Positions 44,188-53,135 of a stretch of 64,000 nt of DNA are shown here, one piece after another. Origin of the DNA: Nostoc sp. UHCC 0302 (GTDB taxonomy: Bacteria > Cyanobacteriota > Cyanobacteriia > Cyanobacteriales > Nostocaceae). Both the position numbers and the translations under genes were made by a program. Location of the stretch: positions 1,800,501 to 1,864,500 of the forward strand of contig NZ_CP151099.1 in assembly GCF_038096175.1 (NCBI RefSeq), given 5' to 3'. The notes under the pieces are model-generated. The model was not told the DNA's origin, ran no database searches, and worked only from the letters and a program-made list of their open reading frames with translations. Each line of letters begins with the position of its first letter. Positions within the stretch are counted from its first letter, which is position 1.

Positions 44188-46608
44188 TTACCGATACTTA
44201 TGCTGCTCTAATAGCTGTTGCGCTCTTGGCTTGTAAATCAAATAGAACAAGGACTCAATATAGCGCATCAAATCCTCCCGATTTTCCTTCGAGGTAAAGT
44301 TCCAGAAGCCATAAATCCGTGCTAAAGATAGCAGCTTAGTAGTGTGAATTTTCCAAGTATAAGTGCTATAAACTCGCTCAATTGCTCGTTGGGAAATTTC
44401 ATTCCAATACTTAGGATTCTGTTCGCATTTTGTGACAAAATCCACAATTTTTGTGGCTGTCTCCTCTAAATGTGTTGGGTTAATGTAAAAACCATTAACC
44501 TTATCTTGAATAATTTCCAGTGGGCCACCAAATTGTGTGGCAAAAGTTGGCAATCCTGAAACCATCGCTTCTAAAATTGTCAAACCAAAAGCTTCAAACA
44601 AAGCTGGTTGCACAAAAATTCCCTGATGGTCGGCAATAACTCGGTAAATTTCACCAGAATCTGTTTTAGATAGGCGTACACCTAGCCAGCGGATTTTGCC
44701 GTGAAGATTGTACTCGTCAATGATGTGGTAGAGTTTGATAATTTCGTCGCGTTCTTCGTTATCGCCTGATTCTTCGACGCGCAACTTACCCGCTACCAAA
44801 ATTAAGTTGCAATGTTCTTGTAAGTCTTTACTTTGACCAAAGCATTCGGCTAAACCTGTAAGGTTTTTAATGCGATCAAGACGCGCCATTGAAAACAGAG
44901 GACGCTTGCTAGGATCGTCGAATTTGCCAAATATTTGGCTTGGATCTTCTAGGGTAAAGAGGGTTTCTGCAATACGTTGGCGATCGCTCTCTACTCTATC
45001 TTGATTCTGCGTGTAGGGGAAATAGTAATTTTCGTTTACCCCAGGCGGTACAACATTAAATTTGGGACTAAATAGTTCAATGCCATTTACCACATGGTAC
45101 AACTCCGGCATGGTGAAGCACTTATAAGACTCATACTGTCCCACGCTATCCGGTGTACCTACAATTTCTTGATAGGTGCTGCTGATGACAAAATTGGCGG
45201 CATTCATTGCAATCAAATCAGCAGTGAATTGCAATGAAAAATGATATTTCTCTTCCAACTCTTGCCAGTAGAGGTTACTGAACAAGTATTTAGATTTTTC
45301 CAACGCGTGGGCGACATTACACTGGGTCACTTTCATGCGTCGTGCTAACAAAAACGCTACTAAATTCCCATCAGTATAATTCCCAACAATTAAGTCGGGT
45401 CTACCTTGGAATTCTGCTAGCAGTTCTCTTTCAGAGTCAACAGCAAAAGTTTCTAGATAAGGCCAAAACTCAAACCGGGAAATCCAGTTTTGAGTCATGT
45501 TTGGATTAAATTCTCGCAAAGGTACTCGCAAAATCCAGGCATTTTCAGTGCCGTGGACTTTTTCCAAACGTTGATTACACAGAGTACCATCACTATTAGG
45601 AATGAGGCGAGAGAGAATAATCACTTTTGGTTCGACGTTCAATCTCTCTAACCCAGCAAGCTGCGCGTCTTCTTGCAGTTGCTTTTCTAAACTCTTAGCT
45701 TGGTCAAGGACGTACACCACTTGACCACCAGTATCAGGACGTCCCAAAACGCCTTCTTGCCCAAACCAACCGTGCGCCGACACTAGGACGATTCTAAAAA
45801 TCATCGGCACGCGAGAAATGAAAGCTTCTAGTGTTTGCGGATCGGGAGAGTCGATCAATTCATCGAGAATATTTAAGGTATCTCGCACCCGCGCCGCTGT
45901 ATTACCCCAACCCGGTTCAAAACCCATTGATTGCAGTTGAAACCGGAATTCATCATAGGATTCATCATTGGCGCGATCATTAACAAAAGCTATGGCTTTT
46001 TTAACTTGATCAGAAAGCTGTTGCTGTGTTTGAATGCGATCGTTAACTAGCAACTGGACACCATTGTAGTGGTGCAGGCGTAAGAAATTTAGTAAACTAT
46101 CTAGCAATTGTTTGGAGTCTTGAAAGATTTTGCTAGATAGATAGCGGTTGAGAAATTGTACCCCTTTCCCAATATTTTTGGGGTCGCGAATCACTGGGGT
46201 ATAGTCATAAAATGGCCCGAAGTCCAACTCTAAGAGGTCGCCTTCGTTGGGATGATATTTGTTCACCAAGCGATCGCGCAGATCCAGTAAATCTTGCACC
46301 GTCATTGGCTCAATACTCAAGTCTGACGTCAGCCAATAAACTTCTTGACTGGCAATCTTAGAACGGATAATAAAACAGAAGTTTGGTTCCTCTTGAATAA
46401 TTTCTTGAGTATAGTAAATTAGCTTGCTTAAGTCAGAAGAACTACGAAACGCCTCAGATTTCTGGTATTTTGAGCAATACTCACTATATACATTCAGGAT
46501 GTCGTTCCGCAGCAAGTATTTCTTGTCCTGCTGGCGTAATTCACTAATGAAGGAACGTAAATCACTTTTTTCTTCACTATCTAAGACTGCTTGGAGCAAT
46601 TCAGACAT
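44188..46608 (-). CDS. susA: Sucrose synthase SusA
   Basis: An 806-residue cytoplasmic glycosyltransferase that reversibly splits sucrose with UDP/ADP to nucleotide-glucose and fructose. It matches Nostoc/Anabaena SusA throughout: N-terminal regulatory part (residues 1-270), then LVSAHGWFGQEGVLGRPDTGGQVVYVLDQAKSL and the GT4 donor site with the E-x7-E motif ALFEAFGLTILEAMVSG. ATG at 46608 (MSELLQAVLDSEE), preceded by GGAG, is chosen over one seven codons upstream. In filaments it supports carbon flow to heterocysts and glycogen synthesis. Confidence 0.97.
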   Translation of the reverse strand: MSELLQAVLDSEEKSDLRSFISELRQQDKKYLLRNDILNVYSEYCSKYQKSEAFRSSSDLSKLIYYTQEIIQEEPNFCFIIRSKIASQEVYWLTSDLSIEPMTVQDLLDLRDRLVNKYHPNEGDLLELDFGPFYDYTPVIRDPKNIGKGVQFLNRYLSSKIFQDSKQLLDSLLNFLRLHHYNGVQLLVNDRIQTQQQLSDQVKKAIAFVNDRANDESYDEFRFQLQSMGFEPGWGNTAARVRDTLNILDELIDSPDPQTLEAFISRVPMIFRIVLVSAHGWFGQEGVLGRPDTGGQVVYVLDQAKSLEKQLQEDAQLAGLERLNVEPKVIILSRLIPNSDGTLCNQRLEKVHGTENAWILRVPLREFNPNMTQNWISRFEFWPYLETFAVDSERELLAEFQGRPDLIVGNYTDGNLVAFLLARRMKVTQCNVAHALEKSKYLFSNLYWQELEEKYHFSLQFTADLIAMNAANFVISSTYQEIVGTPDSVGQYESYKCFTMPELYHVVNGIELFSPKFNVVPPGVNENYYFPYTQNQDRVESDRQRIAETLFTLEDPSQIFGKFDDPSKRPLFSMARLDRIKNLTGLAECFGQSKDLQEHCNLILVAGKLRVEESGDNEERDEIIKLYHIIDEYNLHGKIRWLGVRLSKTDSGEIYRVIADHQGIFVQPALFEAFGLTILEAMVSGLPTFATQFGGPLEIIQDKVNGFYINPTHLEETATKIVDFVTKCEQNPKYWNEISQRAIERVYSTYTWKIHTTKLLSLARIYGFWNFTSKENREDLMRYIESLFYLIYKPRAQQLLEQHKYR

Positions 46609-47307
46609 GGTAACTCCACTAGACGACAATTTTGTTTTATATTGTTGAGTTTCCAGGTAGAAAAATTCAGCCTCTACCTTTTACTGCACAACTGACAAAC
46701 ACGAATTTACACAGATAAATCATATTTACCTGTGTACCCTAAAGCTAACTGCTTTTCAGCAGACACTCACATCGTGTTCTTCTTTACTTAAACTATCTGT
46801 AACTCAGTATTTTTGACTCTAACTAAGGGAATACAATTTTTGTTTCTTATGATAGAGGTTGATAAATAGGAGACATAAAGTTGCCGAGGACGAAGCCTAT
46901 CTAGCCTTTAATTCCTTGATGTTATATCTACTGTATCGCTTCTTTGCGTGTATTCTATTACCAGAAAATTAATAATGTCAAACTTTCCTGTCCTCCTCGA
47001 TAGCACTTGTAAGACAGTACTTATTTTTGTAAATATTTTAGAATGTTAGCACTCATTTTTTTAGAGGTGTAAATAAAAAATTCTGCTATGTTAAGATTGC
47101 TCATAACCTAATGAATTAAAGGATGTAACATTAGGATTTCTATTTTTTATTTCCCAAATAGTGAAACAAAATTTAATTAGTTTAAGTTAAATATAACTAT
47201 CAGGTAAATTTAAATAAATTAAAATTAATTTTTAATTAAATCTTAAATAATTATAAGTAGCAATAGTTATAATGTCAGCAATAGTTGTTTAAATCGGGTC
47301 GATTTAT
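46609..47307. other. Intergenic region upstream of susA
   Basis: A 700-base AT-rich region with no gene seen. It should carry the susA promoter (not resolvable by eye). The last 250 bases are very AT-rich (taatttttaattaaat near 47225). Confidence 0.5.
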
Positions 47308-47424
47308 ATGGCTGACAATACACCAAAATTAACAGCTCCTGACCACAGTATAGGCAACATTATGATTATCACCTTCCTTGCCTTCTGTGGGCTGACTTTT
47401 ATTTTTCTTTTAGGTCTTTTCTAA
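47308..47424 (+). CDS. 38-residue single-span membrane protein
   Basis: Starts MADNTPKLTAPDHSIGNIM and ends in one hydrophobic helix, ITFLAFCGLTFIFLLGLF. It has the length and layout of small thylakoid-complex subunits (photosystem, cytochrome b6f or NDH-1), but I cannot name a family. The clean composition, isolated position and absence of an overlapping frame favour a real gene. Confidence 0.65.
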   Translation: MADNTPKLTAPDHSIGNIMIITFLAFCGLTFIFLLGLF

Positions 47425-47757
47425 CAGTCAATATGCGTTCAAAACTCCTTTGGAAGCAGGTTATAGTTAATCTGCTTCCATTATTCATGCTCTAGCAGGA
47501 GAATGGAGAATTGGAAATCCTCCTATTGCTAAATTAACCAATAGACAACATTCAAGCTTTACTAACTAATAGGAGTTGGAATAGAAAGCTTTATCCAAAT
47601 TAGTAAAGTAGATTTGCTTATATACATCTAATTATATATAAGCTAGTCTAATAGACGGGTCTTTTACTACTTTTTTAGGTTAATTAAGCTGGAAGTAACA
47701 GCTATGCCTTTCATAAAGACAAACGTAGACTATGAAAATATGTAAATTATTATACAG
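47425..47757. other. Intergenic region
   Basis: No gene seen between the small membrane gene and tRNA-His. Confidence 0.5.
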
Positions 47758-47831
47758 GGCGAACGATGGGGATCGAACCCACGAATGGTGGTACCACAAA
47801 CCACTGCCTTAACCACTTGGCTACGCTCGCC
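47758..47831 (-). tRNA. tRNA-His(GTG)
   Basis: The minus strand folds as a cloverleaf: acceptor GCGAGCG / CGTTCGC, anticodon loop TTGTGGT with GTG, and T arm GTGGGTTCGATCCCCAT-like. The extra G at position -1 (47831) and the opposing C73 (47758) are both encoded, the His identity pair. No CCA is encoded. Confidence 0.95.
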
Positions 47832-47945
47832 ATTCAACAATTTGAATTATAGCAATTTTTGGAAAAGCGATCAAGAGTTTTTGTTCAAGGAACGGACTTA
47901 ATTGATTTAAAGTCTAACGAGTATAGCGAACCTTACTTGGTAAAC

Positions 47946-48329
47946 ATGAAACCCTCAACCATCATCGCATATGTTGGAGCAGCAGGACTCGTCGCCTTGG
48001 GTGTGACAATGGCGAAAACAAATCCCAGTCAGGCTGGATATGAGGAGTATGCAGTCCAACGCCTGACAAAATACTTAAAAAACGATGTATGTATAAAAAC
48101 AACGAATTTTATAGAAAATTTAATAAAATTCAATTGCGGAAAGTTAGTTGATTCGGCGAACCCGCAAATCCAAGAAGTTATAGCCAGAACCACAGAAAGA
48201 CAAAATTACATTATTTTTAGTATCTACCGTACAGATTTAAAACTAAATTCTTGGATACCTTCTTACAGATTTGAAACGGTGGGAGCATTTGATCAATTTT
48301 ATACTTACAAGGCCACTGAGCAAAAATAA
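47946..48329 (+). CDS. DUF4359 family protein
   Basis: A 127-residue protein starting MKPSTIIAYVGAAGLVALGV, with a signal-anchor helix, then TNPSQAGYEEYAVQRLTKYL (residues about 26-45), two Cys (KNDVCIKT, KFNCGKLV) and the C-terminal YRTDLKLNSWIPSYRFETVG. This matches DUF4359, a small cyanobacterial membrane-linked family of unknown function. In-frame codons extend 29 residues further upstream, but they look unconserved. Confidence 0.78.
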   Translation: MKPSTIIAYVGAAGLVALGVTMAKTNPSQAGYEEYAVQRLTKYLKNDVCIKTTNFIENLIKFNCGKLVDSANPQIQEVIARTTERQNYIIFSIYRTDLKLNSWIPSYRFETVGAFDQFYTYKATEQK

Positions 48330-48337
48330 GGTCAGGA

Positions 48338-48396
48338 GTAGAGACACGATTATACTCTTACGAGAAGCCGCTCTTCAAGCGTCTACGCGTCTGTAC
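48338..48396. repeat. Dispersed repeat family A, copy 3
   Basis: Same orientation as copy 1 (1556-1612), with divergence in the middle (ctcttcaag in place of aagcagag). Confidence 0.85.
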
Positions 48397-48472
48397 AGGA
48401 GTTAATTATTCTTCCCTACTCCCTTTCTTTTGTAAGATAAAACAATACCAAGTAAAAGTTAAAGTCTTGCCA

Positions 48473-49240
48473 ATGCCATCTGCGTATCTGCTGGTATCTC
48501 ATGGAAGTCGCGATCCGCGTCCCGAAATTGCTATGCAGCAGCTAGCAGAGCTATTACGTTGCATACTGCAAAGCGAGTTCGATAAAAACCCCAACCAAGC
48601 AGCTATTGCTGATAAGGTGGTATCTCGATTAAGTTACGAAAAGCTCGTAGGTGTAGCTTATTTGGAAATGAGTTCTGAGCCGTTACACGAGCAGATTAAA
48701 CAATTTGCTAAGAGCGTTGGTTGTGAGTGTAATTGTGTAAAAATTATACCGTTATTTCTGCTGCCAGGAGTTCATGCGATGACAGATATTCCGGCAGAAG
48801 TAGTACTAGCACAACAGGCTCTTGGGCAAAATATGATCATTGAGCTACAACCATATTTAGGTAGTCACCCAAATTTAGAAAAATTGCTGGCAAAATCATT
48901 GGCTACTATAAAAGCAGAAGCCCGGATTCTATTAGCTCATGGTAGCCGTCGCCTTAAATCTCAAGAACCAGTAGAAGCAATGGCGAAAAGTCTGGGAGCA
49001 GTTGCTGCTTATTGGGCTGGACCTCCTAGTTTAGAATTACGAGTGAAAGAGTTTGTAGGCGCTGGCTATAGGGAAATTGCAATTTTGCCATATTTTCTAT
49101 TCGTAGGTGGAATAACTGATGCGATCGCTCAGTCAATAGAGGAGCTAAAATTACAGTTTCCGGCGGTGACTTTCCAACTGGCGCAACCTCTGGGAGCGAG
49201 TAGAGAATTAGCCCAGCTAATCTGGGATTTATGTAGATAG
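48473..49240 (+). CDS. CbiX/SirB-type sirohydrochlorin chelatase
   Basis: A 255-residue two-domain chelatase of the long CbiX type. The two halves carry the metal-site motifs LVSHGSRDPRPE (residues about 7-18) and LLAHGSRRLKS (about 154-164). VKIIPLFLLPGVHAMTDIP supplies the second conserved His. It inserts Fe (or Co) into sirohydrochlorin. It overlaps nothing, but cobA starts at the base after its stop, indicating one siroheme unit. ATG at 48473 is preferred over TTG at 48467. Confidence 0.9.
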   Translation: MPSAYLLVSHGSRDPRPEIAMQQLAELLRCILQSEFDKNPNQAAIADKVVSRLSYEKLVGVAYLEMSSEPLHEQIKQFAKSVGCECNCVKIIPLFLLPGVHAMTDIPAEVVLAQQALGQNMIIELQPYLGSHPNLEKLLAKSLATIKAEARILLAHGSRRLKSQEPVEAMAKSLGAVAAYWAGPPSLELRVKEFVGAGYREIAILPYFLFVGGITDAIAQSIEELKLQFPAVTFQLAQPLGASRELAQLIWDLCR

Positions 49241-50020
49241 ATGAGCCGCACACTAATAGAGAGGGAAAAGTATTTGGGAAAGGTTTATTTAGTTGGTGCG
49301 GGGCCAGGAGATCCAGGATTAATTACCCTGAAGGCAAAAGGTTTGTTGGAATGTGCAGATGTCGTCATTTATGATGCCTTAGTAAGTCCAGCAATTTTGG
49401 CGATGATTAATCCCCAAGCAGAGCAAATTAATGCTGGCAAGCGCATGGGTAGACATTCGCTATTACAGGAAGAAACTACTCAACTGCTAATTGATAAAGC
49501 TCAGGATAATGCCATTGTGGTGCGGCTTAAGGGCGGTGATCCGTTTATCTTTGGTCGTGGTGGTGAAGAGATGGCAGAATTGGTAAAAGCTGGAATTCCT
49601 GTAGAAGTTGTGCCAGGTATCACATCGGGAATTGCGGCGGCGGCGTATGCAGGTATTCCGTTGACGCATCGGCTATATAGCTCTTCAGTAACCTTTGTTA
49701 CGGGACATGAAGCCGCAGGTAAGTATAAACCGATAGTAAATTGGAATGCGATCGCCCACGGTTCTGAAACGATTGTGATTTACATGGGAATTCACAATTT
49801 GCCTTACATTGTAGAACAGTTAACTACAGCTGGGTTGAGTTTAGAAACGCCGATTGGTTTAGTTCGCTGGGGTACACGCCCAGAACAAGAAGAATTGATT
49901 GGGACTTTAAAGACAATTGTCGAACAAGTAGAGCATACCAGATTTGGTGCGCCTGCGATCGCAGTAATCGGATCAGTAGTGAAAATGCACGAAATACTTT
50001 CTGGTTGTCGTCCAGTTTGA
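49241..50020 (+). CDS. cobA: Uroporphyrinogen-III C-methyltransferase
   Basis: A 259-residue SAM-dependent methyltransferase making precorrin-2, the branch point to siroheme. Motifs: VYLVGAGPGDPGLITLKA (residues about 12-29), YDALVSPAIL, VRLKGGDPFIFGRGGEE (about 89-105), VPGITSGIAAAAYAGIPLTHR and MGIHNL. Adjacent to the chelatase gene with zero spacing, so the pair serves siroheme for nitrite and sulfite reductases. Confidence 0.96.
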   Translation: MSRTLIEREKYLGKVYLVGAGPGDPGLITLKAKGLLECADVVIYDALVSPAILAMINPQAEQINAGKRMGRHSLLQEETTQLLIDKAQDNAIVVRLKGGDPFIFGRGGEEMAELVKAGIPVEVVPGITSGIAAAAYAGIPLTHRLYSSSVTFVTGHEAAGKYKPIVNWNAIAHGSETIVIYMGIHNLPYIVEQLTTAGLSLETPIGLVRWGTRPEQEELIGTLKTIVEQVEHTRFGAPAIAVIGSVVKMHEILSGCRPV

Positions 50021-50080
50021 TAGTTAGCGCAGATGGGACAAGTTTGGTGAAGCGTATTTGTCCAATGTAAAATCAAAAAT

Positions 50081-50458
50081 TTAAATAGCTACTGATTGAA
50101 TCACACTCAGTAGCTCTTCCAGTGTGTAAGGCTTACTTATGTATGCGTCAGCACCTTGCTTTCTTGCCCACAAGTGATGGATTGCCTGATTTTTAGTACT
50201 ACAAATTACAATCCGCACTTTATGATGAGTTGAATGACTTTTTAGGAAGCGACACAGTTCAAATCCACTCATTCCTGGCATTACAACATCAGTAACAATC
50301 GCATCTGGTTTCTCTTCTAAGACTATTTCAAGAGCTTCTTTAGCATTAGTAGCTTTGATAATGTTGTAACCATGCTCTGTAAGATAATGTCTGATTAATT
50401 CCAATTCATTGTGAGGATATTCTACAACCAGAATAGTACCAAGCCAAGTAATACTCAA
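50081..50458 (-). CDS. CheY-like response regulator (PilH-type)
   Basis: A 125-residue single receiver domain. The phospho-acceptor Asp is in AIVTDVVMPGMSG (about residue 56), the Ser/Thr in VICSTKN and the Lys in YISKPYTLEE. The acidic pair before it is altered: LVVEYPHNE in place of VVEDSP, so only one acidic residue remains and Mg2+ binding may be weakened. It lies 55 bases after the PATAN regulator gene on the same strand, the PilG-PilH arrangement of cyanobacterial taxis loci. Confidence 0.85.
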   Translation of the reverse strand: MSITWLGTILVVEYPHNELELIRHYLTEHGYNIIKATNAKEALEIVLEEKPDAIVTDVVMPGMSGFELCRFLKSHSTHHKVRIVICSTKNQAIHHLWARKQGADAYISKPYTLEELLSVIQSVAI

Positions 50459-50513
50459 CCTGAAATCTCCAAAAAAATAAGTTGGTTAAGTCTAGGATTT
50501 GGTTTATTGGAAA

Positions 50514-51620
50514 TTAAACAATATGTTGAAATATTACTTTTAGTAAATCCCCTTGTGTAAAAGGCTTCGTCAAAAATCCTGACGCTCTAACCATCCTAGC
50601 TTTAGCTCTATCTACAAAACTTGTTTTTCCTGACACCATAATTACAGGAGTGTTTTTAAAATAAGTGTGTTTACGTAGCAAAGAGCATAACTCATACCCA
50701 TCTAAGTCAGGCATAGAAATATCCAACAAAATTAAATCTGGTTTTGTGCGAATAATTTTCATTAAAGCTTGCAAAGAATCGGTAACTCCCACAACCGAAA
50801 ACATTTGCTCATCTAAAAAGCTTTTGATAGAAGTCAAAACCGTCGGGCTATCATCAATACAAAAGATTGTGTAGAGTTTTTTCTCAGCAGGTAGCGGTAT
50901 GGTTTGCTGCCTACTATTGTCTACAGTACTAATGTTCTCAGTTAAAATACCATTAGAGTATGTCACTGATTGATTGCCTTTATTTAGATTAGGCAACTTT
51001 ACCGCAGGTTGGGTTTGAGATTGTGACTGGTTTGTCTGCAAAGATTCGGAGAGGTGCGCTGGAGAAAATGGCGATGTCTCAGGATAAGCTGCGTCGCATC
51101 TAGACGTTTGACACCTTTCAACGAGTAAACGAAGATTCAGATGACAGAATTTTGGCATATCATCCAAAAAGCTTTCGGGAATAAATTCATAACTCCCCTC
51201 TTCTAACCTCAAAAATGACTCTAGAACTTCTAGTGCTAATTGCTCAATCAGTGCCGCAGCTTGAGATGGACTAATATATTTCTGATCAACTAACCAGCAA
51301 ATGGCCAGATAATCTGGATTTGGGATGGCTTGATTTTCAATACCCGTTTCAAATATTGCCCGTAACTGTTCATGAATTCCGCGAGGTAGGGTAGAGACTT
51401 GCTGACTCAAGCGCTGCAAGTTCCTGTAAAGCGGTTCAAACATTTTTTCTGAGTAGCAGGCGTAAATCAGCTTACCTTCGTCTATGTATATTGACCAAGA
51501 ACCTGACGCGCTGAAGACTTGCAAACAACCAGTAACAGTCTTACCAGTGATTTTTTTCAACAGAGATAGGGGCTGGATTTTTTGAAAAAATCTATATCTA
51601 CTTATAGGGAGTGTCTTCAT
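50514..51620 (-). CDS. PATAN-domain response regulator (PilG/PatA-type)
   Basis: A 368-residue protein. The N-terminal DUF4388/PATAN domain (residues about 15-185; TVTGCLQVFSASGSWSIYID, then EGSYEFIPESFL) is followed by a Gln/Ser-rich linker (about 190-245) and a C-terminal receiver with FCIDDSPTVLTSI, LILLDISMPDLDG and FLTKPF. This order matches PilG/PatA-like regulators of motility and heterocyst patterning. No MCP, CheW or CheA gene lies next to it. Confidence 0.85.
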   Translation of the reverse strand: MKTLPISRYRFFQKIQPLSLLKKITGKTVTGCLQVFSASGSWSIYIDEGKLIYACYSEKMFEPLYRNLQRLSQQVSTLPRGIHEQLRAIFETGIENQAIPNPDYLAICWLVDQKYISPSQAAALIEQLALEVLESFLRLEEGSYEFIPESFLDDMPKFCHLNLRLLVERCQTSRCDAAYPETSPFSPAHLSESLQTNQSQSQTQPAVKLPNLNKGNQSVTYSNGILTENISTVDNSRQQTIPLPAEKKLYTIFCIDDSPTVLTSIKSFLDEQMFSVVGVTDSLQALMKIIRTKPDLILLDISMPDLDGYELCSLLRKHTYFKNTPVIMVSGKTSFVDRAKARMVRASGFLTKPFTQGDLLKVIFQHIV

Positions 51621-53135
51621 CGGGACGTTTTTGCAATAAGATTAATATTTGTTTGTAGGCGAAATCGGTGAATACCTTTTGGGAATTCACTGCGACATTG
51701 TAGGAGGTACGTCAATTAAATATAGCGGTCACATTTAAGTTAGTACAGAGATTCCACACCCCTCATCGCCTAATTCCCCAATCTCTGTTAAGCTAGAATG
51801 CACAAATTAGAACTCGACCTCAGCCACTATTGCTTACCGAATAGCAAAATGACCTAATTGGCTGCCAAGAAATAGTATTTCAACAATCAGATTGATTTTC
51901 TGTATCTTTCGCTAATCTGATTGCTCTAGCAGAAACTCAACTACTAAACTAGAGTAATGTATCTAGCCGATGTAGCGCGAAAACTTTCCATATGAGGTGA
52001 TTTTGGTGTTTGGCGATGTGAGATTACACTCAGTTATTAGCGTAAAAGTGGTGCGCTTTGTAAGCTGATGTGCTTTGAACTTGCATATAGACTAATTGTA
52101 ATTAACATCGTATTTGGTTAAAGAACAGGAAGTTAATCCCTCTTTTGATTAACCCAAACGCGCAAATTAAATGCTTAGTAGCTTATACACTTTCTTCAAG
52201 GTAGCTGAGATAAAATAAAAGTATCTGTCGCTACCAAGTTGTTATATAGCGTTTCCAACTCCAGTGAGGTACAAAATAACCCCTCCCCAACCCTCCCCTT
52301 GGTAAGGGGAGGGTGCGTGACAGCGCGGGTGGGGTGTATTTCATGTGCCTGAGAATTTCTATATAGTTCAAGGTCTTACCCAAGTTTTAGATTGTAGAGC
52401 TTTTCTTTACAAGGCTTGAGCAATAAGAACTAGGAAACTCTAATTAGCAGTGAGTCAACAGATAATTGATGTAGTGATGGTGTGTAGTGATATACAAAAA
52501 CAACCGACTCAGCAAAAGGTAATCTGTTCATAAGTAGTGGAAACACGCTCTAGATTTGTGTGGCGATGAAATAGTAGCCCTGCACACTTTTGAGTGACAA
52601 ATTCTTAAATTTGTAGTGAAATTAAATTATAGTGCATATCTAAAAATAACTATTTTTTAGATAAATGGTAGATGGTAAATTACTTACCTACTAAAATTCA
52701 GGTTACTATAAATTTAAACTAAAACTAAAAATAATCTGTAAAATTCAAGATAAATAATTAAAGAAAATATAAATATCCAATTGATACACTGGCTCAGAAA
52801 ATTATCGTAAATGTTTATTTTTTAGCTGTCCGGTTAGACTAAAAATGTACAGAATAGTGTGTTTTTATATGTTAATTAGATTACATCTAAAAAATTATTA
52901 ATTATTTGTTACTAGTAATTTACTACAAGAACTTAAAGTTTTAAAAGCGACAGATAAAAATAAATATAGTATTTGAAATTTTCTAATAAAAGTAGAAACG
53001 CTAAATTTTACACTTGTACATTAAAAGCTAGAGTAAATTTGACTTATTGTGTTGACGAAGGCATTGTATCAAGAAATGCTGCCCTACCTTGTGTATAAGT
53101 AATAATAGTAACTAATGCGTTCCTAATCTAGAAAA
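51621..53135. other. 1.5-kb gene-free region
   Basis: No convincing reading frame on either strand. It contains the hairpin ccctcccctt / aaggggaggg at 52291-52313 inside a GC-rich repeat, while 52580-53100 is strongly AT-rich. It could hold the promoter of the TPR-CHAT gene and an unannotated RNA. Confidence 0.6.
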
